In this document: positions 34,451 through 45,178 of the stretch, piece by piece
How positions within the stretch are numbered: the stretch's first letter is position 1
Layout: each line of letters starts with the position of its first letter
NCBI GenBank assembly: GCA_946406115.1
Contig: OX291545.1
Span: 26,965,153-27,029,152, forward strand
Length of the DNA: 64,000 bases
DNA from: Apoda limacodes
Taxonomy: Eukaryota; Arthropoda; Insecta; Lepidoptera; Limacodidae
Direction of reading: 5' to 3'
The notes under the pieces: generated by a model
What the model was told of the DNA's origin: nothing
Seen by the model: the letters and a program-made list of their open reading frames with translations, nothing else
Databases searched by the model: none
Translations under genes and position numbers: made by a program

Positions 34451-37069
34451 AATTTATAAGGAACTGTAGAACTATGTTGGATGCAAATAGAACTTCATTT
34501 CATTTTTTCATTTTTGACAACTTCCAACTGGAACTACAAACCTTTACCGCAGGGCTATAAATAGGGTAAATGTTATGATTCCATGAGATAGGGTGATTCT
34601 GTTATAGTGCTTAATTGTATAAATTGTGTAAAATTAAAAAAAAACACTAACGAGCTCCCTGCCGAGGCTTAGTCCAGGGACTAAAGTATGGGGTTTTTCA
34701 GAAAGGTAGTGATTATATTTTTAAGGGGTCGGTATTGGCTACGGTGACTGCTAACATGAGGCAGGGTGTAAGCTTGTTAGCCATCTCTGCATAGGGAATC
34801 CTTTTTTTTCAGGATTGTTATCCTATGCCTTACTTAAGATTTATGCCATAAGTAAAATAAAAACGTCATTAAATTCTTGACAAAAAAATAATTTCGCGAT
34901 CTGCTTTTCAGTCTTTCTGAATTTTTTTGTGTGTTGAGTTCGTATTTTTTGATACATGAAGTATTTTATGTATGCATTCAAGCAGAAATATTAGCAGAGT
35001 TCGCGTCTAGTTTTAACAAGTAACTCAAAATATAGGAGCTATTTTTTATTATTTATTAAAACTTCTATTTCTTAAATTACTTATGAAAATTTCAGTAAGA
35101 ATTCATTACAAAATTTTTAAGAATTCATCATGAAAGCTTATATATATTATACACTCAGGTTCTCAATCTTGATGTGATTTTCTATTGAAATTGCAATGTG
35201 TGACGTTTACCGGATACATTGACAGTGGACACGACAGTCATACAGACAACTATGGACAGTGGACGGGCGATAACGGTCCCATTCCAATTACATTGTCCAT
35301 GTTATTCCGACAACTCCGACACAATTAAGAAGTAGGCGTCTTGCTTTAAGTAGAAGTCAACAAACAACAATGACGTAGAAATTAGTGAATTCAATAGATT
35401 TATTAGAAATGTTGTTAGGAGAGTAAAATCAGTATTATTGTTAGTGATAAAAAAGTAAAAAATATAAAAATTAGAAAAAAAAACATATTTTTTTCAGAAA
35501 AAATTTAGCTAGGTTATTATATCTAATAGCGTAAAGTAAAAGGAAATTGCATAACAAATCCAGCAACACACTGGAGTCTTCAATCTTTGTCGGTATATGA
35601 TCTAGAAATTAATTAGACATTTGATAAGTAAAACATTCGCAGCGGTGTGGTGAGCTAAATATTCTTTCTGATTTGCCTTTATTCTACAAATACTAGACAA
35701 GTTTATAGGATATAGTACATTACACAACAAACGTTCGTTATCTTGGCTTCTTTATTCACGCTTATATGTCTTCTTAGTGGAAGTTACTGGTCACTATTAT
35801 TATTACACTGGACTATAATGTAAATTCTGTTATTTGTCATTTTACTTTAGTTTAATGAAGGATGCTGAAAGGAACTAAAACTTCTGGTTCTGCCTTGGGT
35901 ATTAACTTATTAGGAATTTTGATTCAATGTATAGAAAATATGTATAGTTGAGATTCAGATGTAACAATTTATTTATAGATAAAATTTTAGGGGGGATAGG
36001 AGAAGGATTATTCCGAAAATTTTCTTATTATTACTTAATTAACAAAACACTCAAAAAAAATATTTGTTACTCTTCTACAATTGGGTCATCAAAGTAATGG
36101 TTGCTCTTAGTTACTAAATGAGTCAAGTCTCACGAATAGAGCGTTCAACCGAAATTATCTCTGCTCCAATTCCCCCTACATTAACAAGTTACAAATAAAT
36201 ACATTAAATGCGAGAGTATTTTTATGTTGCAGTGCATTAAATGCAGGAAGCAGCTATGTTAGAATCGAGCAGCCAATAGTTTAGGAAAATGTTTACAAGT
36301 TTTCTTGGCACGGGCTCTCGGTCTATTAGCTCAAGCGCCGAGGGATTTACTTCGCGCGTTCTAATTACACGCGATAATATTATGCCAAGTAGGTTTCTCA
36401 TGTATAAATAGAGTTTTGTAGTTTATTAGATTGGTGCATTTGTTTAGGTATTCGAGCGTTGACTTATGGTTATGACGATATTAAAGTTTTGAAGATTGTT
36501 TATCGAATTTTAAGTTGTAGAATTACATAATTTGGAGTGTAGAATTATCAATGTAACGTTGTAGGAAATACTATAATGTAACGTTTATGCTACGGATTTT
36601 TTGACCAAAAGGGTGTTAAATATGGTAATATTACAAGGGAGCAAATTCGTATTTTTATGAAGAGGGCGCAATTTTGAATCAAGAACGTAGTGAAATCCTT
36701 AGTGTAGTAAGAGATTCAATATACGTCGCCCGAGCTAAAAATATTTTGAGACCGAGTGATACATTCTACTTTTCATCTTCCTGTATGATAAAAGAAATAA
36801 AAATATTAGGCATAATTCATGAAAAAAATTATATTAATAAAAAAGTATAATTAATGTTTCAAGCATAAGAATTTACTACAAAAATAAATTTAAATTTGAA
36901 ACATTTTGACAGTTTTGAAATGTTATATTTAATGAACTGTTGTAGAAGAGAGTGAACAAGGACGCAGATCGCATTTTATTTTATCAGAAATTGATCATTT
37001 GAAAATGATCCCGCCTAGTGGCGAACCAATTAACGTTTTTCGAATAAACGCGATAAAAAAAAAAAACCG

Positions 37070-37097
37070 GCCAAGTGCAAGTCTGGCTCGCGCACCG
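37070..37097 (+). repeat. Left end of an interrupted 'GGCCAAGTG' element
   Basis: CCGGCCAAGTGCAAGTCTGG then CTCGCGCACC. The sequence resumes at 38062 after the inserted TIR element, matching the uninterrupted copy at 19893. Confidence 0.6.
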
Positions 37098-38061
37098 ATA
37101 GTCCTTTGAAATGTTACATGAGCTTTGCACTTGTTAGAGGACGCAATTTTATTTTTGGGACCTGTGTGGGGGTTTAATAGAAGCTTAACCTCAAGTTTGA
37201 GGGGTCGCCACCCTTGTCATCCGGCCGCCATCTTGGAAAAGGGGTGAAAACACTTTTTTCGCGATATCTCGGAAACTATGCGTATTTTAAAAAAAATCGT
37301 AAAGACATAATTTGTAGCAAATTGTTTTGCCTACAACTATGTTTATTTAACTTTTTGCCCTGAATTAAAAATTAAAGAAGTTATAAGCAAAAAAGTGAGA
37401 AATTGTTGGCTTGGAAGCTTGTACTGGCATTCAAATGTTTGCATGCTTTTTCCAGCCCCAATCTTCTGGATTTTGATATCTTCCGAGCCACGACTGGACC
37501 TAGTGATATACTCGGAGAATGTGAAAACGAGCTGCATCTTGTGTTGGAGGCAGCGATGATAAATTAAATGAATTTTTAGTTACTGTCTTGGCAAATCGTA
37601 TGTATCCAAACCGCCTAGTGAGTCGTGTTTATTACCGCCGTCTTTAAAACCGTTCGCCAACAAGAGTGAGCAAAGATGGATCAACTTTCTCACTCAGGAA
37701 TAGCGCGTTACCACCAGCTAATTCAGGATGTCACGTAAAAAAAAACGCGTCTACAGACTACCTCATAGGTGGCGGGGAAAAGAGTTAGGAATGAATAAGT
37801 AAAGTTGTACGAATTTAACAAAAAAAATTAAGAATATTAAATATATTCTTAAATTTTATGTAAGACGCAAAGTTTCCTAAATATCGCGAAAAAAGTGTTT
37901 TCACCACTTTTTCCAAGATGGCGGCCGGATGACAAGGGTGGCAACCCCTCAAACTTGAAGTTAAGCTTCTATTGAGCCCCCACACATGTCCCAAAAATAA
38001 AATTGCGTCCTCTAACAAATGCAATATTCGGTCCTAAAATTGTAACATTTCAATGGACTAT
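37098..38061. mobile_element. 964-bp TIR element with about 185-bp inverted repeats
   Basis: Arms 37098-37281 and 37866-38061 are inverted copies. Landmarks are ATAGTCC.TTGAAATGTTAC, GAGGACGCAATTTTATTTTT, AAGCTT, CCGGCCGCCATCTTGGAAAA, and GTGAAAACACTTTTTTCGCG. The 580-bp centre has no convincing open frame. It sits inside another repeat (37070-37097 and 38062-38550), so it inserted later. It is a non-autonomous DNA transposon of unassigned superfamily. Confidence 0.8.
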
Positions 38062-38550
38062 GAGTGTTTCGTAGAAACTTATAATATGTAGATAGGTCTT
38101 CCATCGTGAGATCAAACCCCCAACTCAACGGGAAGTACCCCATAGGTTTTTATTTATGTCACAATATGCGATAAAACTGACCGTATTTTGGGCCTATTTT
38201 TTTTCACATTGACTTAGATGATTTTTTTACAACATTAAATGTCCGTAGACATTTTTATTTGATATAAATTTCAACTTGATACCTCCATGCGTTCTTAAGT
38301 AAAAGGGTCTTGACAGACAGACAAACTGTTTTTTAAAATGTGTGATACCTACAAATTAACAAAATAATTTTCCTATATTTGTGATGTAAGACCTTTCTTC
38401 GTGTCAATTTTTTCGATTCTAGGATAACGGGAAGTTCCCCTATAGGTTTTAATTTATTTGTGTCACATTATGCGATAAAAGATATTTATTTCAACTTGAT
38501 ACCTCCACACGTAAAAGGGTCTTGACAGAAAGACAGACAGACGGACGGAA
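38062..38550 (+). repeat. Right part of the interrupted 'GGCCAAGTG' element
   Basis: It matches 19930-20600: GTCTTCCATCGTGAGATCAA, CACAATATGCGATAAAACTG, GGGTCTTGACAGACAGAC. Internally the CACAATATGCGATAAA block occurs twice (38160, 38463), suggesting a partial internal duplication. Confidence 0.6.
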
Positions 38551-38587
38551 AATTCGTCAGACGGTGACCATAATGCCACGCCATAAA

Positions 38588-39095
38588 AAATCGTAAGACG
38601 AAAACCATAATGCCACGCCTATTTTAATTTTGCGATAGGTAAACAATGTTAAACTCTATAGGACGAATAAAAAGTAAGAGTAAATTGGGTTGATGAAAAG
38701 ATGAAAGTGCGAATTACACATGTCAAAATGTTATATCCAGGTTGTATGTTTTCACTTCTGCCAGCACTCCCGTAGTGCAACCCATTTTTTGAAGTGAAAA
38801 CTTCTTCATCGGCGCTGTGCACTTTTCTTGTGATAGGTAAAAAATGATAAACTCGCGCAGGCTAATCGAAATTTCGTAAGACGGAAACCATAATGCCACG
38901 CCTATTATAACTTTGAAGTGAAAACGTCTTAAGCGGCGTTTTGCACTTTTTCTGTGATGGGTAAAAATGTTAAACCCTATAGGATGAATAAAAAGTAAGA
39001 GGAAATTGGGTTGATGGTAATATGAAAGTGCGGATTACACATGTCAAAATGTTATATCCAGGTTGTATGTTTTCAATTCTGCCGTGCAACCCGTT
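38588..39095 (+). repeat. Tandem duplication, unit about 285-305 bp, two copies
   Basis: The blocks CGTAAGACG..AACCATAATG, TGCCACGCCTATT, TAAAAAGTAAGAG and ATTACACATGTCAAAATGTT / ATATCCAGGTTGTATGTTTT occur in the same order at about 38590-38755 and 38875-39080. The first unit carries extra sequence after the repeat core. An open frame at 39022-39210 is incidental. Confidence 0.7.
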
Positions 39096-39810
39096 TTTTT
39101 TTTTTTCTTATAGGACTTATCGAATACGCGACCGCCATAGTCAAAAACTTAACTTGGCAATACAATGTGATCGCACATTTGCAAAAACTGCAAACGATTC
39201 ACGCCATTAGCTGTTAGTGAGGCGACGGATTCCCTGACTAGTTTCAAAAGGATTTGAACCGTATATCTAAAGAAAAGTTAATGACCTTATTAGTTCCAGT
39301 GAGCATGCAGCATATTATAAGTTGTAAAAATTAAACTATATATATTACTGCCAGAAGCCGCTGCAGTAGATATATTTCTTTAAAAACAGCTAATCTTTTT
39401 ACAGTACCATTTTTAATATTATATTTTAATATTTTGACCTATTCTCGTGGTTTGAATGTTGTATGTGAAGGTGATTTAATTGTTTTATGTATATGGGACG
39501 TAAACCTTGTAGGTCAATAAATATAAATATATTTTAATACAAAAATACACGATCTAACCATTATTTTTTGCTATAAATTTTATTATTTTAATTTAAATTA
39601 TAATCTTTTTTTCTTGTAGTTGTTGTTTGCAGTCGCATTAAGATTTTTATAATAGCATACTTTCTTATTTCCTTATTTTCTACATTGAGATAAAATATAA
39701 ATCATTGATTTGCAATATTTTTTACATTCTAAATTGAGTACTTTTTTGATGTCCTATAACAGAAGATATCTACTAACAATTTACTGAATCTATATTTCAA
39801 TTGTCCACAG

Positions 39811-40043
39811 TTCAAATCAGCTCACAGAGCTACCCCGGGAAGTATGCCAGATGCCACTGCAAGTGCTTCTGGTGTCAGACAACATGCTAACCACATTGCC
39901 GAAAGAGGTCGGCAAGATGAGCTCGCTGGCCGAGCTGGACGCGTCCAACAACCGGCTGACGCAGGTGCCCATGACCCTTGGTGACTGCGCAGGGTTGCGG
40001 GCGTTAGATCTCAGTAATAACCAGCTTGGACTGCTACCATTAC
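39811..40043 (+). CDS. Lrch: Lrch coding exon: central leucine-rich repeats
   Basis: It follows TTGTCCACAG and ends before GTAAGTC. The first T completes Ser from the previous exon, and the final C is completed by AG of the next exon (Gln). It encodes four repeats with the LxxNxLxxLP signature: SSNQLTELPREV, VSDNMLTTLPKEV, ASNNRLTQVPMTL and LSNNQLGLLPL. GC content is clearly higher than in the surrounding intron, as expected of a conserved exon. The antisense open frame at 39817-40065 is its shadow. Confidence 0.96.
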
Positions 40044-40926
40044 GTAAGTCGTTAAACTTTATCAATTGACTATATCAGGATCACTTTCCTGGCAGCGTCT
40101 CGCTTTTCGGCTTAACATTGGCCAGTAGGCCTTGTTTCCCGATAATGCCCGCACAATTTTCTGTCGTCACCCAAGTATTGTTTATGTAGAACACTACAAG
40201 AATTTCCAATTGTTATTGATCTGTACACCACCAGGGTTGCAAACAAGCCTGATGCTAAGCGGTCATCGTCGCCTAGGGACATTTGCACACCAGGTGCTCA
40301 CATGACTCACGCGTTGCCAACCCTTTAAAAAAATCTTATCGCTTCTCTAAGAACTGTAGCTTCTAAATAGAACCTCTTCAGGTGGCTATACTGTGGAGGC
40401 ACGGTCTACCATCATCGAGGACACTTTGGGCCATAAACCATCACGCGGGCCGTGTGAATTGTGGACTTTAAATACGTATTTTTTAGATATATCTTGTATT
40501 ATACCCAAAGTTTTCGGGAAATCAACATTTTTGTGGACTGTTTTCTTTGAGTTACGGATTTTTCATAATCGCAGAGACGAAAACAACCATATCTTGAAAA
40601 CAAGATTTATCATAGAAATTAGTGGTTGCTTGAGAAAAAGATTAATTTCATCCTATTAAGTTCAAATTCATAGACTTCTGTCTTTATAAGTGCATTCGCT
40701 GGTACTGAATTACATATATTAACTTTTATTTCGTAAGAAATGAAGATAAAGAGAAGACAAACCTGTTTGAGTTTGGCCTTTAATTCAAATACGATGATAA
40801 AACTGGTCACAAACACCAGATAACATATTTCCGGGGTCACTATTGATACGAAGTCCAAATAAAAATAAATAGTTCATTATACAACTTGTTAAGATTATTA
40901 AAAACTGTATTTTTCTTGTTTTTCAG
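40044..40926 (+). other. Lrch: Lrch intron (0.9 kb)
   Basis: GTAAGTC to TTGTTTTTCAG. It contains a GGTTGCAAACAAGCC-type repeat at 40231-40345 and otherwise AT-rich sequence. Open frames at 40393-40659 and 40619-40858 have no recognisable features. Confidence 0.93.
40231..40345 (+). repeat. 'GGTGGCAAA-AAGC' repeat, copy 2
   Basis: It has the order AGGGTTGCAAACAAGCCTGA, taagcggtcatcgtcgcct, GGACATTTGCACACCAGG, GCGTTGCCAACCCTTT, as in 41613-41722. Confidence 0.65.
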
Positions 40927-41063
40927 AGATCACATACCTTCGACTGGAGCACCTCGACGTCAGCAGCAACTGTATATCCTCCCTTCCACTGGAACTGCGT
41001 AATATGAACACACTGGTCACGCTTAACTTGGATAACAACCCTCTAGTATCTCCACCTACCACA
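40927..41063 (+). CDS. Lrch: Lrch coding exon: last leucine-rich repeats
   Basis: It follows TTTTTCAG and ends ACCACA before GTGAGT, in phase 0. The first two bases complete Gln from the previous exon. It encodes ITYLRLEHLDVSSN, ISSLPLELRNMNTL and VTLNLDNNPLVSPPTT, i.e. the final two repeats. The last repeat has the DNNPL.SPP form that closes the LRR block in LRCH proteins. Confidence 0.96.
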
Positions 41064-41110
41064 GTGAGTTAATAATAATACTATACTACAACAGTTCTTA
41101 ACTTTATTTG

Positions 41111-41314
41111 TCGGCTCAGTGGGGCTCCCGACTGCTGAATCGAGGACCATGGGTTCGATACCCGCACAAGAAAAACATTTGATATTGGTGTTTGTCTCGA
41201 TAATGGGTTTTTCCTATGTATTTACGAAAAAAAAAGAACATATATATTTTTATTCATTGTCTGTTATCCATAGTACTAGCCTTGCTTAGTTTGACGGCGC
41301 TGTGTGTAATGTGC
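41111..41314 (+). mobile_element. tRNA-derived SINE, family 1, copy 3
   Basis: It has a tRNA-like head TCGGCTCAGTGGGGCTCCCG and box B-like GGGTTCGATACCCGC. Then come GCACAAGAAAAACA and a body ending TTGACGGCGCTGTGTGTAAT. The orientation is the same as Lrch, opposite to copies 1 and 2. Confidence 0.8.
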
Positions 41315-41612
41315 AAAAATATTATATTTATCAAAAATATTATATGATTTTATCCTTTATGACTATTATTATTAATTCTGCTACGTTTTATTTCATTAAT
41401 CATCATAAATATTTATGATATTGATGATTGAATTGAAATAAACCTTGATTAGGATTTATTGATATTAAAATACAAAGTATTGAATAGGGTTATGCTTTTA
41501 GCAGTCTGTGTATGTTCGTCTGTTCCCTTGTAGCTCCTAAGCTGGTGTAGTTATTTTGCTTAATAATAAAACAGCTATTGTATAATATTAGAAGTATTTT
41601 TTAATACAAATA

Positions 41613-41722
41613 AGGTGGCAAACAAGCACGGTCTAAATGTCCTAATGTGAAGTGGTCACCGCAGCTGATGGACGTTTGCAACTCAAGCGGTAGCAATTGC
41701 ACGTTGCTGACCTTTTAAAAAA
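41613..41722 (+). repeat. 'GGTGGCAAA-AAGC' repeat, copy 3
   Basis: AAGGTGGCAAACAAGCACGG, GTGGTCACCGCAGCTGATGG, ACGTTTGCAACTCAAGCG and GCACGTTGCTGACCTTTTAA in order. Confidence 0.7.
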
Positions 41723-41744
41723 AAGAAAGCGATATATGATGTAA

Positions 41745-42800
41745 GTTTTTAAATTTACGCGTTCCATTTCTAATTTAAAATAGTAAAACGGGATTAAACG
41801 CGTTGTTTTTTGTCAAAATACCTTTTTCCCGACGTTTCGGCTGGGTAAAATCAGCCGTGGTCACGGGGAGACTGGCCTGACCAGGCACGAAGTAGAACAG
41901 TACCTAGATCACCTTAACTCCATTCATAAATAAAGGCGTTTTACATACGAAATGGAAAGTAAACGTTCACTGGAATTCCTAGATGTTAAATTGAATGTAA
42001 GGGAAGATGGCTCTCTGGGGCATACTGTATATCGGAAGCCCACACACAGGGACAGATATCTGAACGCCTCCTCGCACCGAGCTTATGATCTTTGTGACTC
42101 TGAACATTTAGATACTGAGCTGGCCCACGTTCAGGAGGCACTTAATAGAAACGAGTACAAAACGAGTAGAAGAAGTTCAGTTCGCCGTCACACACATACG
42201 AAGAATCCAGAGGTTAGCAGACAGCCAGCATTCATGCCCTATATCAAAGGAGTAACGGATAAAATTGGATCGCTTTTAAATAAGAGGCAGTTCGTACATT
42301 GGCCAGACCAAACGCACAATTGCGGACAGGATCAAAGAACATAGTGCTGCTGTAAAGAATTGCCAGACGACAAAATCAGCTATAGCAGAACATCTGATAA
42401 ACTCAAATTCCAACCACTGGATTGAGCTCCACCAGCCTACCGCCAATATTACCGGAGATTGGTACGCGAAGCGATTGAAATAAAAAGGATAAGAACTTCA
42501 ATTGTGAGGATACAAACTGTCGCCTGCATGGAATCCAGTCATAGGAAAATATAGCTCTCGAGTTTCACCAACGAACGCACCCGAAGATACCGTTAGTGTT
42601 GTGTGTAGTGATTATGACAAATATAATGACAAAGTGAGGGTAATTCAACAAGACGCGTCCACTCGAAGCCGACGACACCGCGCATCGCCAGTCTATCCGT
42701 GACCAAGGCTGGTGTAACCCAGCCGAAACGTCGGGAAGAAGGTATTGTACCAAATAACAAGGCGTTTAATCCCGTTCTACTATTTTAAATTAGCGATACA
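41745..42800 (+). mobile_element. Truncated Penelope-like element with GIY-YIG endonuclease remnant
   Basis: Penelope-like elements encode a reverse transcriptase followed by a GIY-YIG endonuclease (known). The plus strand here from about 41895 reads EQYLDHLNSIH, then, after a stop, [37 protein letters not shown] and [14 protein letters not shown]. In another frame it reads [20 protein letters not shown] and SAIAEHLINSNSNHWIELH, which matches the endonuclease C-terminal part. The RT fingers and palm are missing and the frame is broken by stops and shifts. Inverted terminal sequences (about 41770-41845 and 42712-42793) with CCGACGTTTCGGCTGGGT flank it. It is an inactive copy. Confidence 0.85.
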
Positions 42801-43492
42801 TGATGAACTTTTGTTTGTTATTAAAAATATTGGCGATAACTCGTAACTGTACAAACGCGACTTAACAGTACAATGTTGTCACTGCAGGCGGTAGGTGTTG
42901 AAATTTACAATAAACTAAATAACCAAATAAAAGAGGCAACGTCATTTGACACAATGTGTAATAGATAAAAAAAATCTTAGTTAACGAAGCATATTATGAC
43001 ATTAAAGACTTTTTATATGAATAACGGAATAAATAACATTTCGAACAGCTCATGATTATTAAACGATATATGTAAGCCTAAGATATACCTAAGTATTTTT
43101 AAATTTTATTTTTGAAAAGTATTGTTTAAAACTAGGTATATTAAATAATTACTTTTTTTACTGTATTAAAAAAAATTGACTTAGTCTTTGACTTATTTTC
43201 GAGACACATTTGCACACATGTTAAGATTTTTTTTCATTTTTCTAAAGTAAGAGGATAAAGTATGAAGGCAGGTTATTTAACTTCGATTTTTCATCATTAT
43301 TTTGTTTGAGTGATGTTTTCAAAAAGACCGGCTTCAAATATACTTAAATTGACAGATTAAAAAAAAACGTATTTAAGGGTGAACTACGGTGGTATGTCAA
43401 GGCCGCTTTTCAATAAACAATACGACACTGTTTTTACTTATTTAAGTAATCCGAACTTGCTGAAGAGCATTTATCACTTTTAAAATTTACAG

Positions 43493-43751
43493 ATATGTAT
43501 GCGCGGACGAGTTCACATATTTAAATATTTGGAAAACATGGCAAACAAGGACTTGCTGCCGGCTCACAGGAGGGTAGAGGAAGCAAGGAAAGCCACCAAA
43601 CACAACTCATTCTCCTCAACATCACCGCAGAATACCGGACATCAGATCAGTTCAGGAAATGCCACCATAGACTGTCTGCGACACAAGCCCAGGCATGTGA
43701 TCGATAGCGGGTACTGCACTGATGGAGTGGATAAGAGGTGGTCGAATGATG
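43493..43751 (+). CDS. Lrch: Lrch coding exon: post-LRR region
   Basis: It follows AAATTTACAG and ends GATG before GTTAGT. It begins ICMRGRVHIFKYLENMANK, the conserved segment that follows the repeats in LRCH proteins. It continues with a basic and Ser-rich stretch (RRVEEARKATKHNSFSS) and ends YCTDGVDKRWSNDG. The final G is completed by CG of the next exon (Ala). Confidence 0.95.
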
Positions 43752-45036
43752 GTTAGTTACATACTTTTTTTGGAATTGTATAATAGCTTGTTATGTAATA
43801 TCGCTGCCGATTAAAATGTTAACGTTTTACTATTTTTCCCCCATTTTTAGCATTAAAATATTTACTTACCCTTTTTCTGCGGTTTTATAATTATAAAAAT
43901 AATATTATTCTGTTGCAAAAATATTGATTGACATCTCCAGACACCGTACGTAGGGAATGCAACCTCGAGTCGATATTCACAATTCGATATTTCGCGTTAT
44001 TGGTCGGGTCGAGATGGTGGGCACTTTGAGATCTCGCCTGACAATCTTTCGAGATCTCGATTAATCTCGACAATATTTTACCTACCAGATACCAGATTTT
44101 GCCTACCTTTTAAAATTTTGTAATTTTTAATAAAAATGCTCAAACTAAATGACATAAATTACTACTTAGGATATTGTTATTATAGTAATAATTATCTTAA
44201 CTACGCAAAATATCAGACAAATAATGAATATTATTATATATTCGTATGAATGGGGTACGCGGAAAGTAATATTAGCTGTTAGAAGCCTTGTAGCTTAAAA
44301 AGCCCGCTCGCCTTCCATTTGGAAACGCATTCGCTCTTTTCTGAACTATTCGTCGTAAAGATTGTTGTTACTCCGGTTATAGAAATTCTATATTCTAGAT
44401 CCAGATTGGATTCCCTAACTGTACGGGGCAGACAATTAACAGCCCAGATATTAAATGATTATAACATATATTTTCTATGACCGTATTTACATATTATACC
44501 GCTTGTGAGGTTCGCACAGACACGAGCCGGTACCGTCTGGCATTTAAGCGAGAATGTATTGTCTGTTGGCGCGTGTCTGTTAGCTCTTACCTCGAATATA
44601 TATTTTTTTTCTTGTCGATAAAGACTCCTTGAACTTGAATTTTAGTTACGATTTTCTCCATTTTACTCATTCTGAAATATTTAAAAAATTTGTCACAATG
44701 TCTACAAGCTTTTTATATAATGTAGGATTCTCTTTCTTTTCATTTTTTACTCATGGGATGAACATTTTCGCAACATGGTACGCCCGTGTACATCCTGGTA
44801 TACTTCTGTTTTATGTTCCGTCTGGTTGTTTTAAATTGAATATATCTTTTTTTTGTGCCGTGTCTGATACGTTACGTGCTGGACACGCTACGAGCTGGTT
44901 AATGTGAACGAAGCTTTACGCGTAAATTTTTGAGTAAAAAAAAGTAAACTTTTTTGTTTTTTTCTGTATTTGGACATATTGAGAGTAGGATTTTATCCCA
45001 AAGTTTTTGTTTTTCTAACACATTCTTAACTCACAG
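43752..45036 (+). other. Lrch: Lrch intron (1.3 kb)
   Basis: GTTAGT to TTAACTCACAG. A block at 43925-44085 (ACCTCGAGTCGATATTC, then several ATCTCGA motifs) looks like a repeat of unknown type. The rest is AT-rich. Nothing coding is seen. Confidence 0.9.
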
Positions 45037-45178
45037 CGGGGGGCGAAGCCGGTGGAGGGGGTGGATCAGGTCGTTCGACCCCCAGCACCCCGTCAACATT
45101 ATCCCCAGGGGCTGCGCTCTCCAGGGCCCAATCTCTGTCCAGCGAGACTCCTCTAGCTCCTACTCCTATGATGTCTGG
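45037..45178 (+). CDS. Lrch: Lrch coding exon: Gly/Ser/Pro-rich linker
   Basis: It follows TTAACTCACAG and ends TCTGG before GTAAGT. It encodes a low-complexity linker: AGGEAGGGGSGRSTPSTPST, then LSPGAALSRAQSLSSETPLA. It is probably disordered and rich in candidate proline-directed phosphorylation sites. The phase is consistent with both neighbours. Assignment rests on splice sites, phase and high local GC rather than on a conserved domain. Confidence 0.85.

Larger units (their letters stand above)
21643..39810 (+). other. Lrch: Lrch intron hosting an antisense gene and many repeats
   Basis: The intron is bounded by GTAAGT at 21643 and TTGTCCACAG ending at 39810. It is about 18.2 kb. It contains the complete minus-strand MADF-BESS gene (22913-25852), SINEs, a foldback MITE at 27.15 kb, LINE tails, a TIR element inside another repeat (37.1-38.1 kb) and a tandem duplication (38.6-39.1 kb). 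In 22060-22912, 25980-26530, 27970-30720, 31200-32720, 34451-37069 and 39105-39810 I see no gene, only AT-rich sequence with short repeat fragments. Confidence 0.85.
41064..43492 (+). other. Lrch: Lrch intron with SINE and Penelope-like element
   Basis: GTGAGT to AAATTTACAG, 2.4 kb. It contains a SINE (41111-41314), a GGTGGCAAACAAGC repeat (41613-41722) and a truncated Penelope-like element (41745-42800). 42800-43492 is AT-rich and shows nothing recognisable. Confidence 0.93.

Noticed and set aside
39817..40065. Minus-strand open frame over an Lrch exon
   Set aside because: Shadow of the GC-rich LRR exon on the plus strand.
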